Shown here: piece by piece, positions 5,807 through 14,300 of the stretch
How positions within the stretch are numbered: the stretch's first letter is position 1
How the letters are laid out: each line of letters begins with the position of its first letter
Source of the DNA: an uncultured bacterium
GTDB taxonomy: Bacteria; Planctomycetota; UBA1135; GCA-002686595
Direction: 5' to 3'
NCBI GenBank assembly: GCA_913058555.1
Contig: CAJXRJ010000063.1
Coordinates: 1-17,487, forward strand
Length of the DNA: 17,487 nucleotides
The notes under the pieces: generated by a model
Seen by the model: the letters and a program-made list of their open reading frames with translations, nothing else
What the model was told of the DNA's origin: nothing
Databases searched by the model: none
Program-made: the position numbers and the translations under genes

Positions 5807-8329
5807 ATGCTCAGCGCGCTGCTTCTCTTCGGTCTGATCGGTTCCTCTGGCCACATCACCCTCGAGGAGCATCAGTTCCCATCGCGGGGCTTTGCGATCT
5901 CCGCGCCGAGCGATGACTGGGACGTGGGGAAGGGGTCGAAGACGGATGCGGGCTACCTGGTCGACGTTTCACGGTCGGGTAGCGGCGGAGTCGTCGCCGT
6001 CAGCGTTCTGACAGACTCGGTGGGCCAGAAGGTCGACGCCGACGCCGCGCGGGATGCTGCGATCAAAACGGTGGCTGGGCGCGACCAGTACATCGAACAC
6101 CAGGTGCTGCAGGGGATCGACATCGACGGGTTGAGCGCCTCGGGAGTGGACATCGAGTGGGACGTCGCGAGCATCGGGGCCTTTCGCACCCGACTTTGGT
6201 ACGTCGTCGATGCGGGCGAGGCCTACATGCTCAAGGCCCAGGCCCCGGTCGCCGACTGGGACGAATACGAGTCCGAGTTCCAGACGTTCTTCGCTTCGTT
6301 CAAGCGCATCGAACGCACGCCGGAGGATGAGACCGCCTCGCTCGTCTCCCAGCTCGCCGCCAAGTGCGGATCGGAGCTCGACTGGGCGGCCGACTGGGAG
6401 ACCGCGGCCCAACGGGCCAAGGCGAAGGGCTGCCACGTCCTGGTTGTCGTCCGGGCCTATCCTGGATTTGATGTTCCCGACGTGACGCGCATTTCAACCT
6501 TCATGGATGAGGATCTCGTGCGACTCCTCAAGGCCGAGGTCGTCCCTTTGCGACTTGAGAAGGGGATGCCGGCCCCGATGCGTGATTCCGAGACGTATGG
6601 CATGGGACCATCGACCTTCGGGACAGGGCTCTTGCTGTGCGACTCCGATGGCAACGTGCTCGCCGACACCCCGCAGCACCGACCGTCCGCTGTCTTGCGT
6701 TGGCTATGGAGCGAGCTACCCCGTCACGCAGGTCCCGATCGGCGCGTGCCGCACGAGGATCGCTTCGAGCACGCGCTCGAACGAGCCCTGCGGGGGGAGT
6801 TTGCAGAGGTCGTTGCGTTGCTCGATGCGGAAACGCCTGGGTTGAAGGGGGCCGAGCTAGGGCGTGCCGAAGAGGTGCGCGCCCGGATCCACATGCTCCG
6901 GCACGAAGGCCCTGAGGCCTTGGCTGCTATCGATCGGGCGCTCGCAGCCGACCCCGGGACGGGGGTCACGCTCGCGTGCCAGCGCGCGGAGGTCCTCCTG
7001 CGTGAGAATCGGGTCGAAGACGCGCGTCGAGCCCTCGAGCCCGCGCTGGCGGACGAGGCCGACGAGGCGTTCCCGAAGGCGCTCTTCCTCGCGAGCACCA
7101 TCGAGCAATACGAATCTGGCGTCCTCGCTGCACGCCCGCTTCGCGAACGACTCGTGAAGGACCATTCCGATTCCCGCTGGGCTTGGCTCGCCGCAGCGAT
7201 GCTCGAGAACGAGGCGCTGCTCCTCGCAGGCGGGCGCAAGATGCGATTGGAATGGCCCGATCCCAAGGTTCTGGCGACCGCGGCCGAACCGTTGGCTGCG
7301 CCCGTACCCCGGAGCGGCATGAAGGACGCGGAGCGCGACGCCCTGCGTTGGCTCGCCGACACACAGCTCGAGAGCGGTGAGTGGCCATCGCTCATCGACG
7401 CCGGCCGAGCGCAGGGCGACGTGCCCAATGAGATCTCGACGGCGATCGACGCCATCGCGACGCGGACGCTCTTGCAGAATGGAAAAGCCCACCGGGACGC
7501 GGCCAGCAAGGGGCTTGCGCGGTTGCTCGAGATCGACGCGCTCCGGCGAGCCAACCCGACGCCGCCGGTCTACATGGACTACACAGCGTGGGCGGCCTGG
7601 GCGCAGCTCGAGCTGATCGCGGATGCGTTGGAGAGCGAGCTTGCGGAGGGAGAGGAGCTGCGCGCGTTCGGTGACCGGCTCATTGGAGACCTGGGGGACC
7701 GGGTCAGGCAGAACGGCGGCTGGAGCTACTACCTCTCCGGCAACCTTGACGGCGAGAACGCCGTCGAGCAGTCGATCAGCTTCACCACGGCCGCTGTCGT
7801 CATCGGTTTGATCCGGGCCCGTGACGCCGGAATCGACGTCCCCGACAAGCTGGTCGAGGGCGCGCTCGACTGCCTTGAGGCCATGCGCGGGGAGACCGGG
7901 CTGTTTGCCTATATGCTGCACTACCCCAGCGGTTTCGCGCAGCACGGCGGCCCCGTCGGATCGGCGGGCCGGGGCCCTGCTTGCGAGCTGGCTCTCTTCC
8001 TCGGGGGCCGTTCGAGCGAGGAGCGCCTCGGAAGCACGCTGGAATTGTTCGATCGATACGCCCATGGCCTCGCCGGTGAGGTCGGCAAGGCGTTGATGCA
8101 CGCCGGCGAAGATTCCGTTGGCAGTCACTATCCGTTCTTCGACTACCTCATGGCGGCGCGCGCGTCCCAGCACGTGCCGCGGAAGCAGCGAAGGAAGCTC
8201 TCGATCCGGGTCGTGGAGCTCGTTCTGGCGGCGCGCCTGGCGGACGGGAGCTTCCAGGACACCCCAATCACGGGCCAGAGCTTCGGAACCGCAGCTGCGC
8301 TGCAGACGCTCCGCGCCCTGCGGGACTGA
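5807..8329 (+). CDS. Large exported multi-domain protein (PsbP-like, thioredoxin-like, TPR, toroid)
   Basis: An 840-residue protein with a short signal peptide (MLSALLLFGLIGSSG). Four regions can be read. Residues 20-170 resemble PsbP/Mog1-type sandwiches (FPSRGFAISAP start, WYVV.AGEAYMLK, closing FFASFK). Residues 190-300 have a thioredoxin-like layout (W..AAQRAKAKG.HVLVVV, then D..VRLLKAEVVPLRL) with AYPGFDVP at the active-site position and so no CxxC. Residues 315-470 are Ala/Leu/Arg-rich helices of TPR type. Residues 505-840 resemble the alpha-alpha toroid of terpenoid cyclases and prenyltransferases: repeated helices with LADTQLESGEWPS, QNGGWSYYLSGNLDG, ARLADGSFQDTP and FGTAAALQTLRAL. 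The acidic DxDD and DCTAE motifs of squalene-hopene cyclases are not seen, so this part is more likely structural or binding than a cyclase. It precedes the propeller-TPR gene by 112 bases with no terminator, so the two may be co-transcribed. Function unknown. Confidence 0.8.
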   Translation: MLSALLLFGLIGSSGHITLEEHQFPSRGFAISAPSDDWDVGKGSKTDAGYLVDVSRSGSGGVVAVSVLTDSVGQKVDADAARDAAIKTVAGRDQYIEHQVLQGIDIDGLSASGVDIEWDVASIGAFRTRLWYVVDAGEAYMLKAQAPVADWDEYESEFQTFFASFKRIERTPEDETASLVSQLAAKCGSELDWAADWETAAQRAKAKGCHVLVVVRAYPGFDVPDVTRISTFMDEDLVRLLKAEVVPLRLEKGMPAPMRDSETYGMGPSTFGTGLLLCDSDGNVLADTPQHRPSAVLRWLWSELPRHAGPDRRVPHEDRFEHALERALRGEFAEVVALLDAETPGLKGAELGRAEEVRARIHMLRHEGPEALAAIDRALAADPGTGVTLACQRAEVLLRENRVEDARRALEPALADEADEAFPKALFLASTIEQYESGVLAARPLRERLVKDHSDSRWAWLAAAMLENEALLLAGGRKMRLEWPDPKVLATAAEPLAAPVPRSGMKDAERDALRWLADTQLESGEWPSLIDAGRAQGDVPNEISTAIDAIATRTLLQNGKAHRDAASKGLARLLEIDALRRANPTPPVYMDYTAWAAWAQLELIADALESELAEGEELRAFGDRLIGDLGDRVRQNGGWSYYLSGNLDGENAVEQSISFTTAAVVIGLIRARDAGIDVPDKLVEGALDCLEAMRGETGLFAYMLHYPSGFAQHGGPVGSAGRGPACELALFLGGRSSEERLGSTLELFDRYAHGLAGEVGKALMHAGEDSVGSHYPFFDYLMAARASQHVPRKQRRKLSIRVVELVLAARLADGSFQDTPITGQSFGTAAALQTLRALRD

Positions 8330-8441
8330 TCCCCTCACGTGTTCCGGCTTCCAGCGCGGCTGGGCAGATTTACACGAGAATCCGTGGGCCGCGAAGGGGC
8401 GCCCTGCGTTGGGCCTGTGTCCCGTCAGTTGGACGCTCGCT

Positions 8442-10943
8442 ATGGATACTCGCATCTCCCTCGCACTCGCACTGCTCCTCTCTTGCCCCGCTGCCGCCGC
8501 ACCGCAGACCCAAGGCCTCGTGCGGCTCGGAGTTGTCCACTCTCACCAGTCCGCGGACGGGACCCTGGTGTTCCGCTCCCCTCGGGGTGTTAGCAGGGGA
8601 GCGGTTCCAGAAGCACTGGAGGGGACCGGTGCCATCGGGTCCCCGCGCCGTGTTCTCCTCGTGGACCGCAGGGGCATGGGATGGTCGGCGGACGGGAGAG
8701 ATGTCACGGGGTGGCGCGACGGGGTTTGCGTGCAGCGTTACGCCCTGGGGGCGAACCTCCGGCGGGGTGCTGTCGCGGAGGACATGCATGGGAGGGTCTG
8801 GTTCGCTGGCGAGGACCGGGTCGCCTGGTTCGACGGAACAGAGTGGGCGGAGCGCGCGCTCGACCTGCCGACAGGGAGGTTGCACTCGCCCAAAGTGGAG
8901 CTCTCTGCATCGGGCGATCGGTCTCGAATCTACGTCTGGAGGAATGGAGCCGGTGCCTTCCTTGATGTCTCCGGTGTCGAGCCACAGTTCACGCTCGTCG
9001 ATCGCTCACGGGGCATCCGGGACGGGGTTATCAGCGGGGTGTTCCCCGTAGGGAGTTCAACGGTGATGGTGCTCCCGAGCTACACCTTGCTGCATGCGGA
9101 TCAATGGACAGCGCCCCCCCAGGGTGCGCCATCCCCCCTGGTGGAAGCCAATCGGAGCCGTGTCCTCGGGGCCTACGAGCTGGTCAATCACCCCACGGTG
9201 GTCAGTGCTGCCGCTGGATCGGTCTACGTGAGCGCGCCGCGCGCACTCAAGTGGCCGGCAGGCACCACTCCCAAGGGAGGGCATGGCTCCGAGTTCTGGC
9301 GTGACCCGTCCCCGGCGACGCATCTTGTTCCCTACGGGAAGCAGGTCATGTTCCGGGTCTTCGGCGACGGTCAGGTCGAGAGACTCTCGCCGGCGGCGGA
9401 GTGTTTCGGGGCCACCGAGGTCGATAGCCGTGGACGCCATTGGCGACTGGATCCGGAGCGTCGTCTCTTCGTTCTAGAGGGGGAGCGCGTGTATCGATTG
9501 AGCCACAGGGCCAGCGGCCAAGCGGCCAAGGTCCAGTTCATGCACGGCGCCGACCGCGGTGGCCGAATCGTGATGCAACTGGTGGATGGTGTGTCGTGGG
9601 CTTCGATCCCTGCTCCCCAAGGGGGCCGCGACCGCGCCTTGCTGGGGTCTGAGTATCACTGGAAGAAGATCACTCACCGGGTATGGAGGCCTTCGGACGA
9701 GAGCGAAGCATGGACGGCGGCCACCGAGGCCGTGCGTAGCGGCGAACTCCAAGGGGCTCAAGCCATTGCGGAAACCTATGGAGGCCAAGCTCAAGCTGGA
9801 GTGCTACTGGAGCACGCGGCGGATTGGCCGAGGGTGTCATCGCTGCTCACCAGGTATGCCTATGGGCGAGCCAACACCAAGGAGCTCGAGATGGCTGACC
9901 TTGCCATGGTGTTTGGGCTCAGTGAGCGTGCCAGGGGAATCGCCATCGAGTTTTTGGAGCGTCCAACGGGAGCTCCCACGAAGGATCGACTGCGGGATTG
10001 GGGGCGACTGGCGGCCTTTGCTGGGCGCAACGGAATGGATGACGTATGCCTGAAGGCGTACATCAAGATCGTCGCGTTGCAGCTGGCTTCGTCAGCGGAT
10101 CCGTGCCATTCCGCCATGGCAGCGGGGCGGTGTGCGGTGCGGCTTCGGAGGTTCCGCCTGGCCCAGAGGTTCTTTGGGATCGCGGAAGATCACATGGCCG
10201 GCTGGCAGAGGCAGGACGCGGCGAAGCTCCAGGGGATCGTTGGTGATCTGTTGGAAGCGCGCGACGATCCAGAAGCCCAGATCCAGTTTGTTCGGAACTA
10301 CTTCCAGATGTTGCGGCATGACAAGGAAGGCGAGGCGCCCGCATGGGAGTGGGTCCTGGCGAACATGGAGCTCAGTACGGATCAGGAGCGCACCGTTCGC
10401 GTTGCGTTGCTGCATGGCGCTGTGAGAAGCAAGGACTACGGGGCGGCTCGCCTGCGAGCAGACGCGCTTGTTGCCCTTGAGCCAGAGAATCACGAGCAGG
10501 CCAGCGGGGCGCTGCTTTCGGCCGTGAATGCCCTCGATCCGAGGCGAGACGCAGATCGCATGCTCGCGGCCCTGCTGGAGGTCGCCGCGCTTTACCCTTC
10601 GACCTACTCGGCTGCGCTCTCTTGGACCCGTGCCAGCCACATTCTGAACGAGCGCGGTCAGCACCGGCGCGTCATCGAGGGGCTCTCCAAGTGGGTCACC
10701 CTGGACGGTGATGGGGAGGGCGTGGATCGCTTCGCTTTTGACGTCCTCGCCCACCAGGTTGCCCTGTCCCTCGCCACGGCCCATGAGTCGTTGGGGGAGC
10801 TCGACACGGCGCTCCGGTACGCCAAGGCGAGCCTTGGGAAGTACGGGCCGCGGAGCGGCTGCGGCACGTGCAACGACTCCATGGTGTCCATGGCCCAGTC
10901 GCGTGTGGCGGCCCTCGAGAAGAAGGTCGCGGCCTCCAAGTAA
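8442..10943 (+). CDS. Exported propeller and helical-repeat protein ending in a CGTC motif
   Basis: An 833-residue protein. The first 20 residues are a clear Sec signal (MDTRISLALALLLSCPAAAA). Residues 30-400 are beta-rich with repeats like those of sensor propellers: EDMHGRVWFAGEDRVAWFDG (113-132), VDSRGRHWRLDPERRLFVLEG (327-347). From about 420 to 830 it is an alpha-helical repeat array of TPR type (AWTAATEAVRSGELQGAQAIAE and many A..Y/G.A helices). The last 30 residues contain an isolated CGTC (807-810), preceded by a third Cys, then an Ala/Lys helix. The frame is open back to 8118 over the preceding gene, but the signal peptide fixes 8442; only a weak GGAC lies upstream. It has no kinase or receiver domain, so a signalling role cannot be claimed. 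An extracytoplasmic scaffold is plausible. I see no further feature in 8330-8441. Confidence 0.8.
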   Translation: MDTRISLALALLLSCPAAAAPQTQGLVRLGVVHSHQSADGTLVFRSPRGVSRGAVPEALEGTGAIGSPRRVLLVDRRGMGWSADGRDVTGWRDGVCVQRYALGANLRRGAVAEDMHGRVWFAGEDRVAWFDGTEWAERALDLPTGRLHSPKVELSASGDRSRIYVWRNGAGAFLDVSGVEPQFTLVDRSRGIRDGVISGVFPVGSSTVMVLPSYTLLHADQWTAPPQGAPSPLVEANRSRVLGAYELVNHPTVVSAAAGSVYVSAPRALKWPAGTTPKGGHGSEFWRDPSPATHLVPYGKQVMFRVFGDGQVERLSPAAECFGATEVDSRGRHWRLDPERRLFVLEGERVYRLSHRASGQAAKVQFMHGADRGGRIVMQLVDGVSWASIPAPQGGRDRALLGSEYHWKKITHRVWRPSDESEAWTAATEAVRSGELQGAQAIAETYGGQAQAGVLLEHAADWPRVSSLLTRYAYGRANTKELEMADLAMVFGLSERARGIAIEFLERPTGAPTKDRLRDWGRLAAFAGRNGMDDVCLKAYIKIVALQLASSADPCHSAMAAGRCAVRLRRFRLAQRFFGIAEDHMAGWQRQDAAKLQGIVGDLLEARDDPEAQIQFVRNYFQMLRHDKEGEAPAWEWVLANMELSTDQERTVRVALLHGAVRSKDYGAARLRADALVALEPENHEQASGALLSAVNALDPRRDADRMLAALLEVAALYPSTYSAALSWTRASHILNERGQHRRVIEGLSKWVTLDGDGEGVDRFAFDVLAHQVALSLATAHESLGELDTALRYAKASLGKYGPRSGCGTCNDSMVSMAQSRVAALEKKVAASK

Positions 10944-11014
10944 GCGCCGGGGCCCAGGCCGGTCTTGGGGGATTACCGAGCTGAAGCGTGGCCCGGTACT
11001 CCGTTCTGGCCCGG

Positions 11015-13732
11015 TTAGTCGAGGTCGACGCGGACCGGCCAGGCAGCGCTCTCGATCCCTGAGTACCGGAATGTCAGGGAGGCTGTCCCTTCGGAGACTC
11101 CTTCGACGACGCCGGCGGAGTTGATGCGGGCGACGTTCGGGTCGCTGGAGATCCACTCGCCGAGGACGTGGGAAACCTCTTCAGTAGCACCTCCGGCGTA
11201 ACTCCCCATCGCCCGAGCCCTCGTCCAGTCTCCCACCACAATGGAGGGGCGAGCTTGGACAGAGATCGATTGGAGGCTCGGCGCGCCTTGGTCGATCACT
11301 TCGATCGATTGATCCGCCTGCTCCACGAGCAAGAGGCCGCGCACGTCGTTGCGAACGAGGAGCCCGCCGGGCTGGCCGCCATGGGAGAGCCCACCGTAGG
11401 CCGTCGCGAGGCCGCGGCCGTCGAACATTTCGTAGCGGCCGGGGGCGCGGCAGTAGTCCACACGCGCACCGGAGGGGACGCCGGCCGCATCCCGTGGGAT
11501 CGCGCTGAACGCGAGGAGCCCGCTGGACGGATTCACAGCGATCCAACCGTCTTCGGGGAGATCGAATAGCTCCCCTTCCACCTCGATGCCCTCCCATGGG
11601 GCCGCGCCATGGTTCAGGTGGATCTCGAGCCCGTTCGAGTAGCGCAGGCGGATCTTGGGGTCACGGAAATCGTCAAGGGCTCCGCTGGGGTTCGTGCTGG
11701 CGAGCAGGACCTCGTTGGCCGTCCGGAACTCGCCCGCCATCAGGTAATCGATGTCGACGATTGGGTGTCGGAGATACTCCGCCTGCAATCCCTGGCAAAG
11801 GTAGTACTCCTTCGCCATGTCGTGAAGGTAGAGCCGGTTGTTGAGACCCAGCCCCGACGTTCCGTCGATGGGACCCGTGGTTTGGAAGAAGGAGGCGTGC
11901 CCGTACGTGATCTCGTAGATCCGGTACTGGTCGAGGAGGCCATCCCGAAGCGGCGTCAGGCTGTCGACGAAGAAGCGGTCGTAGAAGCCGTTGCCGTGGT
12001 TGGCCTGCAGCCGGTTGATGACACGCAGCGCATAGTCGGGCATGACCCACCAGTTCACCGGGGCGCTGGGGTCGTCCGGCTGAAGGTCCTGAATGTCCGC
12101 TTGGCTACCGCCATTGATCGACGCCTGCGTGGAGTCGCAGTACCCCGCGCTGAGGATCTCGAACTGACGACGCAGGCGCTGCAGTGAGCCGCTGCCCTCC
12201 GAGAGATTCGGCCCCTCGTGGATCTCTTGCATCTGCCGGTAGAGGGCGCGCTTGTCCGCGAGGGTAGCGGCGATCGTCTTTCCCTTGGTGGTGTCGTTCG
12301 GGTCGAAGTCGACGACGGTGCCCGGGTGCTCGAACCCGAAGACGTCGGTGAAGCTGATGGACGTCTGGTAGCGGTCGCGCATGGTCCCGTCCTCGCGCGC
12401 GGACTGGGCCAGGGCGCGGGCGGGCGCGATGCGCGTTTGAGCGTCGCCCTCGGCCCGGATGACGGCGTCCGTTGGATCGTGGAAGGGCTGCGAGTCGTTG
12501 ATGTCGTAAAGCGTGTACAGCCCGAAGAGCGTGCCGGCAGCCTTGGCCTCTGCACCCATGGCGATGCAGCCACCTTCGTCGACGGCCGGGGTCCAAACAT
12601 GGGTGGGCGTCTGATCGACCGAGCCCTGGGTGCTTTGACTCCACCACCAGAAGTCGTAGAGCGCCATGTGGTCCATTCCGAACGACTGGAACTGCGCGAG
12701 GTGCTCGCGCTTCTCGTCCCAGGTCACCCCGGGGCGGCTGAAGACCGCCGTCGTTCGGCTGGCGAGCAGGTCGCGGTAGGGGGAAGGCTCGGCCTCTGTC
12801 TCGGGGAAGGTGGCCTCGAAGCGGCGTGTGACCGTGATGAAAAAGGTCTCGTCCACCGGTGTCGCCAGCTGCTGACCGATTCCGCCGAGGTACCGAATAC
12901 GGCGCCCCGCAAAGGTCGTGTCGTTGGTCACGACGGTGGCGTCCAGCTGGGGCATGTCCACGCGTCCGCCACTCGACCGGGCCCAGTCCGGCTGCACATT
13001 GACGAAGGCCTTGCCGCCATCGAGCGCGTCGAAGCGGGTCACGGGCTCCGCGATCATGTACGGAATACGCAGCACCTCTGGCGAGGGCACGTTCATCACG
13101 GGCCCCGGCTCGATACCCGCGTAGTTGTCATTGGGGTCGAGGTCCCCGTCCAAGCTATGGAGGCGCACTTCAAGGGATCTCCCCACCAGGCGGAACTCCA
13201 TCCGGCGCTCGTTCGTGACGTCTCCGATCGTGTCCGCGTAGTCCAGTTGAAGGGTCTCGCCTACGACTCGCGTCTCCAGGGTGGTGACGGCGTTCTCCCT
13301 CAGCCACACCGCGCTACGCTCGAAGCCATCGAAGGTCCGGTAGCGGAAGCCACCTTCCGCCACGGGCAGGGCGCCGGTCGTGGTCTCGTGTACCCGCAGG
13401 AGTCCACCGGCCACGTCCGGGTGGGAGGTGTCGATGACGTAGCGAAGCGTCTCGTCTCCTACGAACTCGAACGTGTAGCGGGGTGGGTCGACGAGCAATC
13501 GACCCACACCAGGGGCGATGTCCAAGGTCGCTTCCAACGCGTCGCTGCGGGCGCCTAGGGGCAAGATCCGTGCGTCGAGGGGCGAGAGGGGAGCGCTCGG
13601 GGGCAGTCCCGCGAGGGACGTGATACCCGGTCCGACAGAACCACCTCCACCATTGCCCCCGCCTGAGCCACAGGAGGCCAGCAGGAGAATCGACGTTACA
13701 AGTGCAGCCCGCGGCCGTTGAATCAAGCGCAT
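11015..13732 (-). CDS. Lipoprotein resembling a glycoside hydrolase, with C-terminal Big2 domain
   Basis: A 905-residue lipoprotein: basic n-region, hydrophobic core and lipobox LASC (Cys21), then a Gly/Ser linker (22-33). Residues 50-310 form a long beta-sandwich-like region. Residues 315-680 look like a TIM-barrel hydrolase: a strand-like MDHMALYDFWWW (353-364), GTLFGLYTLYDINDS (400-414), FYDRFFVDSLTP (583-594), YGHASFF, and DIDYLMAGEF (660-669). Asp590 and Glu668 sit where a retaining hydrolase would hold its nucleophile and acid, but that is inference. Residues 690-815 are again beta-rich, and 820-905 match a Big2 bacterial Ig domain (SSDPNVARINSAGVVEGVSEG). The arrangement recalls GH101-like and DUF5696-type proteins, suggesting action on a surface or host-type glycan. 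The ATG at 13732 is chosen for the lipoprotein signal, though the frame is open to 13864. It converges with the propeller-TPR gene; the 71 bases between their stops carry only a repeated TGGCCCGGT. Confidence 0.75.
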   Translation of the reverse strand: MRLIQRPRAALVTSILLLASCGSGGGNGGGGSVGPGITSLAGLPPSAPLSPLDARILPLGARSDALEATLDIAPGVGRLLVDPPRYTFEFVGDETLRYVIDTSHPDVAGGLLRVHETTTGALPVAEGGFRYRTFDGFERSAVWLRENAVTTLETRVVGETLQLDYADTIGDVTNERRMEFRLVGRSLEVRLHSLDGDLDPNDNYAGIEPGPVMNVPSPEVLRIPYMIAEPVTRFDALDGGKAFVNVQPDWARSSGGRVDMPQLDATVVTNDTTFAGRRIRYLGGIGQQLATPVDETFFITVTRRFEATFPETEAEPSPYRDLLASRTTAVFSRPGVTWDEKREHLAQFQSFGMDHMALYDFWWWSQSTQGSVDQTPTHVWTPAVDEGGCIAMGAEAKAAGTLFGLYTLYDINDSQPFHDPTDAVIRAEGDAQTRIAPARALAQSAREDGTMRDRYQTSISFTDVFGFEHPGTVVDFDPNDTTKGKTIAATLADKRALYRQMQEIHEGPNLSEGSGSLQRLRRQFEILSAGYCDSTQASINGGSQADIQDLQPDDPSAPVNWWVMPDYALRVINRLQANHGNGFYDRFFVDSLTPLRDGLLDQYRIYEITYGHASFFQTTGPIDGTSGLGLNNRLYLHDMAKEYYLCQGLQAEYLRHPIVDIDYLMAGEFRTANEVLLASTNPSGALDDFRDPKIRLRYSNGLEIHLNHGAAPWEGIEVEGELFDLPEDGWIAVNPSSGLLAFSAIPRDAAGVPSGARVDYCRAPGRYEMFDGRGLATAYGGLSHGGQPGGLLVRNDVRGLLLVEQADQSIEVIDQGAPSLQSISVQARPSIVVGDWTRARAMGSYAGGATEEVSHVLGEWISSDPNVARINSAGVVEGVSEGTASLTFRYSGIESAAWPVRVDLD

Positions 13733-14011
13733 CCCCACATTGTCCAGGAACCAGCGACCCGGTGGCAACGGCTCATCGAGTTCACCCGGGCGAACGATGT
13801 CAGCCCTGTCATCCCGTCTCCACTCTATGCACGATTCACGCCGAGGTGTGCCAGGTTGAAGCACCTACGCCAGCGCGAGCATCGCACTGCCGTGGAACGC
13901 CCGCACCGCGCCCGTGCATCAGCATTGGAATCGATCCGATGGGAGCGCCACAGGCAGATCCCGCTGCCCAAAGCCAATAGGCGATCCTAGCACTGTGTTT
14001 TGGTCAGCCGG
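13733..14011. other. Intergenic leader of the 905-residue lipoprotein gene
   Basis: This stretch should hold the promoter of the minus-strand lipoprotein gene. I see no gene, no strong -35/-10 pair, no tRNA and no long repeat. The plus-strand frames here have low-complexity, Arg/His/Pro-rich translations typical of non-coding GC-rich DNA. Confidence 0.4.
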
Positions 14012-14137
14012 CTAGCGCGAACCGAAGCGAACCTCGCTCAGATTCAGCGCACCGGTGCGTTCGCCCTTGGGCGGCACTGGGACGGTCAGGTCATTGAGGC
14101 GCGCGGTGAAGACCGTGCTCAGCCCTTGGAGATTCAC
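14012..14137 (-). pseudogene. Short coding-like frame, possible gene remnant
   Basis: On the minus strand, a frame open from 14209 to a TAG at 14014-14012 ends in a protein-like stretch. From a GTG at 14137 it gives 41 residues, including LQGLSTVFTARLNDLTVPVP, then PKGERTGALNLSEVRFGSR. The alternating hydrophobic pattern (FTARLNDLTVPV, ALNLSEVRF) looks like beta-strands of a real C-terminus, and about 78 percent of its codons end in G or C. No ATG or ribosome binding site is seen and an in-frame TGA at 14212-14210 closes it upstream. It could be the 3' end of a decayed gene, a genuine small protein, or chance. I do not recognise a family. Confidence 0.3.
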
Positions 14138-14226
14138 TGCCCGTCGGTCCAGCGCCCCGTGCACGGCCCGGCCCTGCTGTGTCGCTTCGGGAGGGTCTCT
14201 TTGGCAGCTTCACAGCGGATCAACGG

Positions 14227-14280
14227 GCGCGGCCCAGTGTCCCCATGGAGCTGGCGCTCTATGGGGACACTGGGCCGCGT
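14227..14280 (-). terminator. Long near-perfect hairpin after cysNC
   Basis: The arms 14228-14246 and 14261-14279 are perfectly complementary over 19 bp (CGCGGCCCAGTGTCCCCAT and its reverse complement). Inside the 14-base loop GAGC (14248-14251) pairs with GCTC (14256-14259) around TGGC. On plus-strand RNA the two remaining mismatches become G-U pairs, giving one almost continuous 25-bp stem. It starts 20 bases past the cysNC stop. No T-run follows on the minus strand, so it may terminate transcription through another mechanism or protect the 3' end of the cys messenger. Confidence 0.7.
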
Positions 14281-14300
14281 GTCAGGCTCCGTTAGGCCGC

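Noticed and set aside
6857..8455. Minus-strand open frame of 532 codons
   Set aside because: It is antisense to the exported multi-domain protein, whose signal peptide, ribosome binding site and repeat pattern fix the true strand.
12218..13558. Long plus-strand open frame of 446 codons
   Set aside because: It is the antisense shadow of the 905-residue lipoprotein gene in GC-rich DNA; it is His/Val/Arg-rich with no domain pattern.
13702..13990. Two plus-strand frames of about 90 codons upstream of the lipoprotein gene
   Set aside because: Their translations are rich in Arg, His and Pro with no hydrophobic pattern, and they lie in the expected promoter region.
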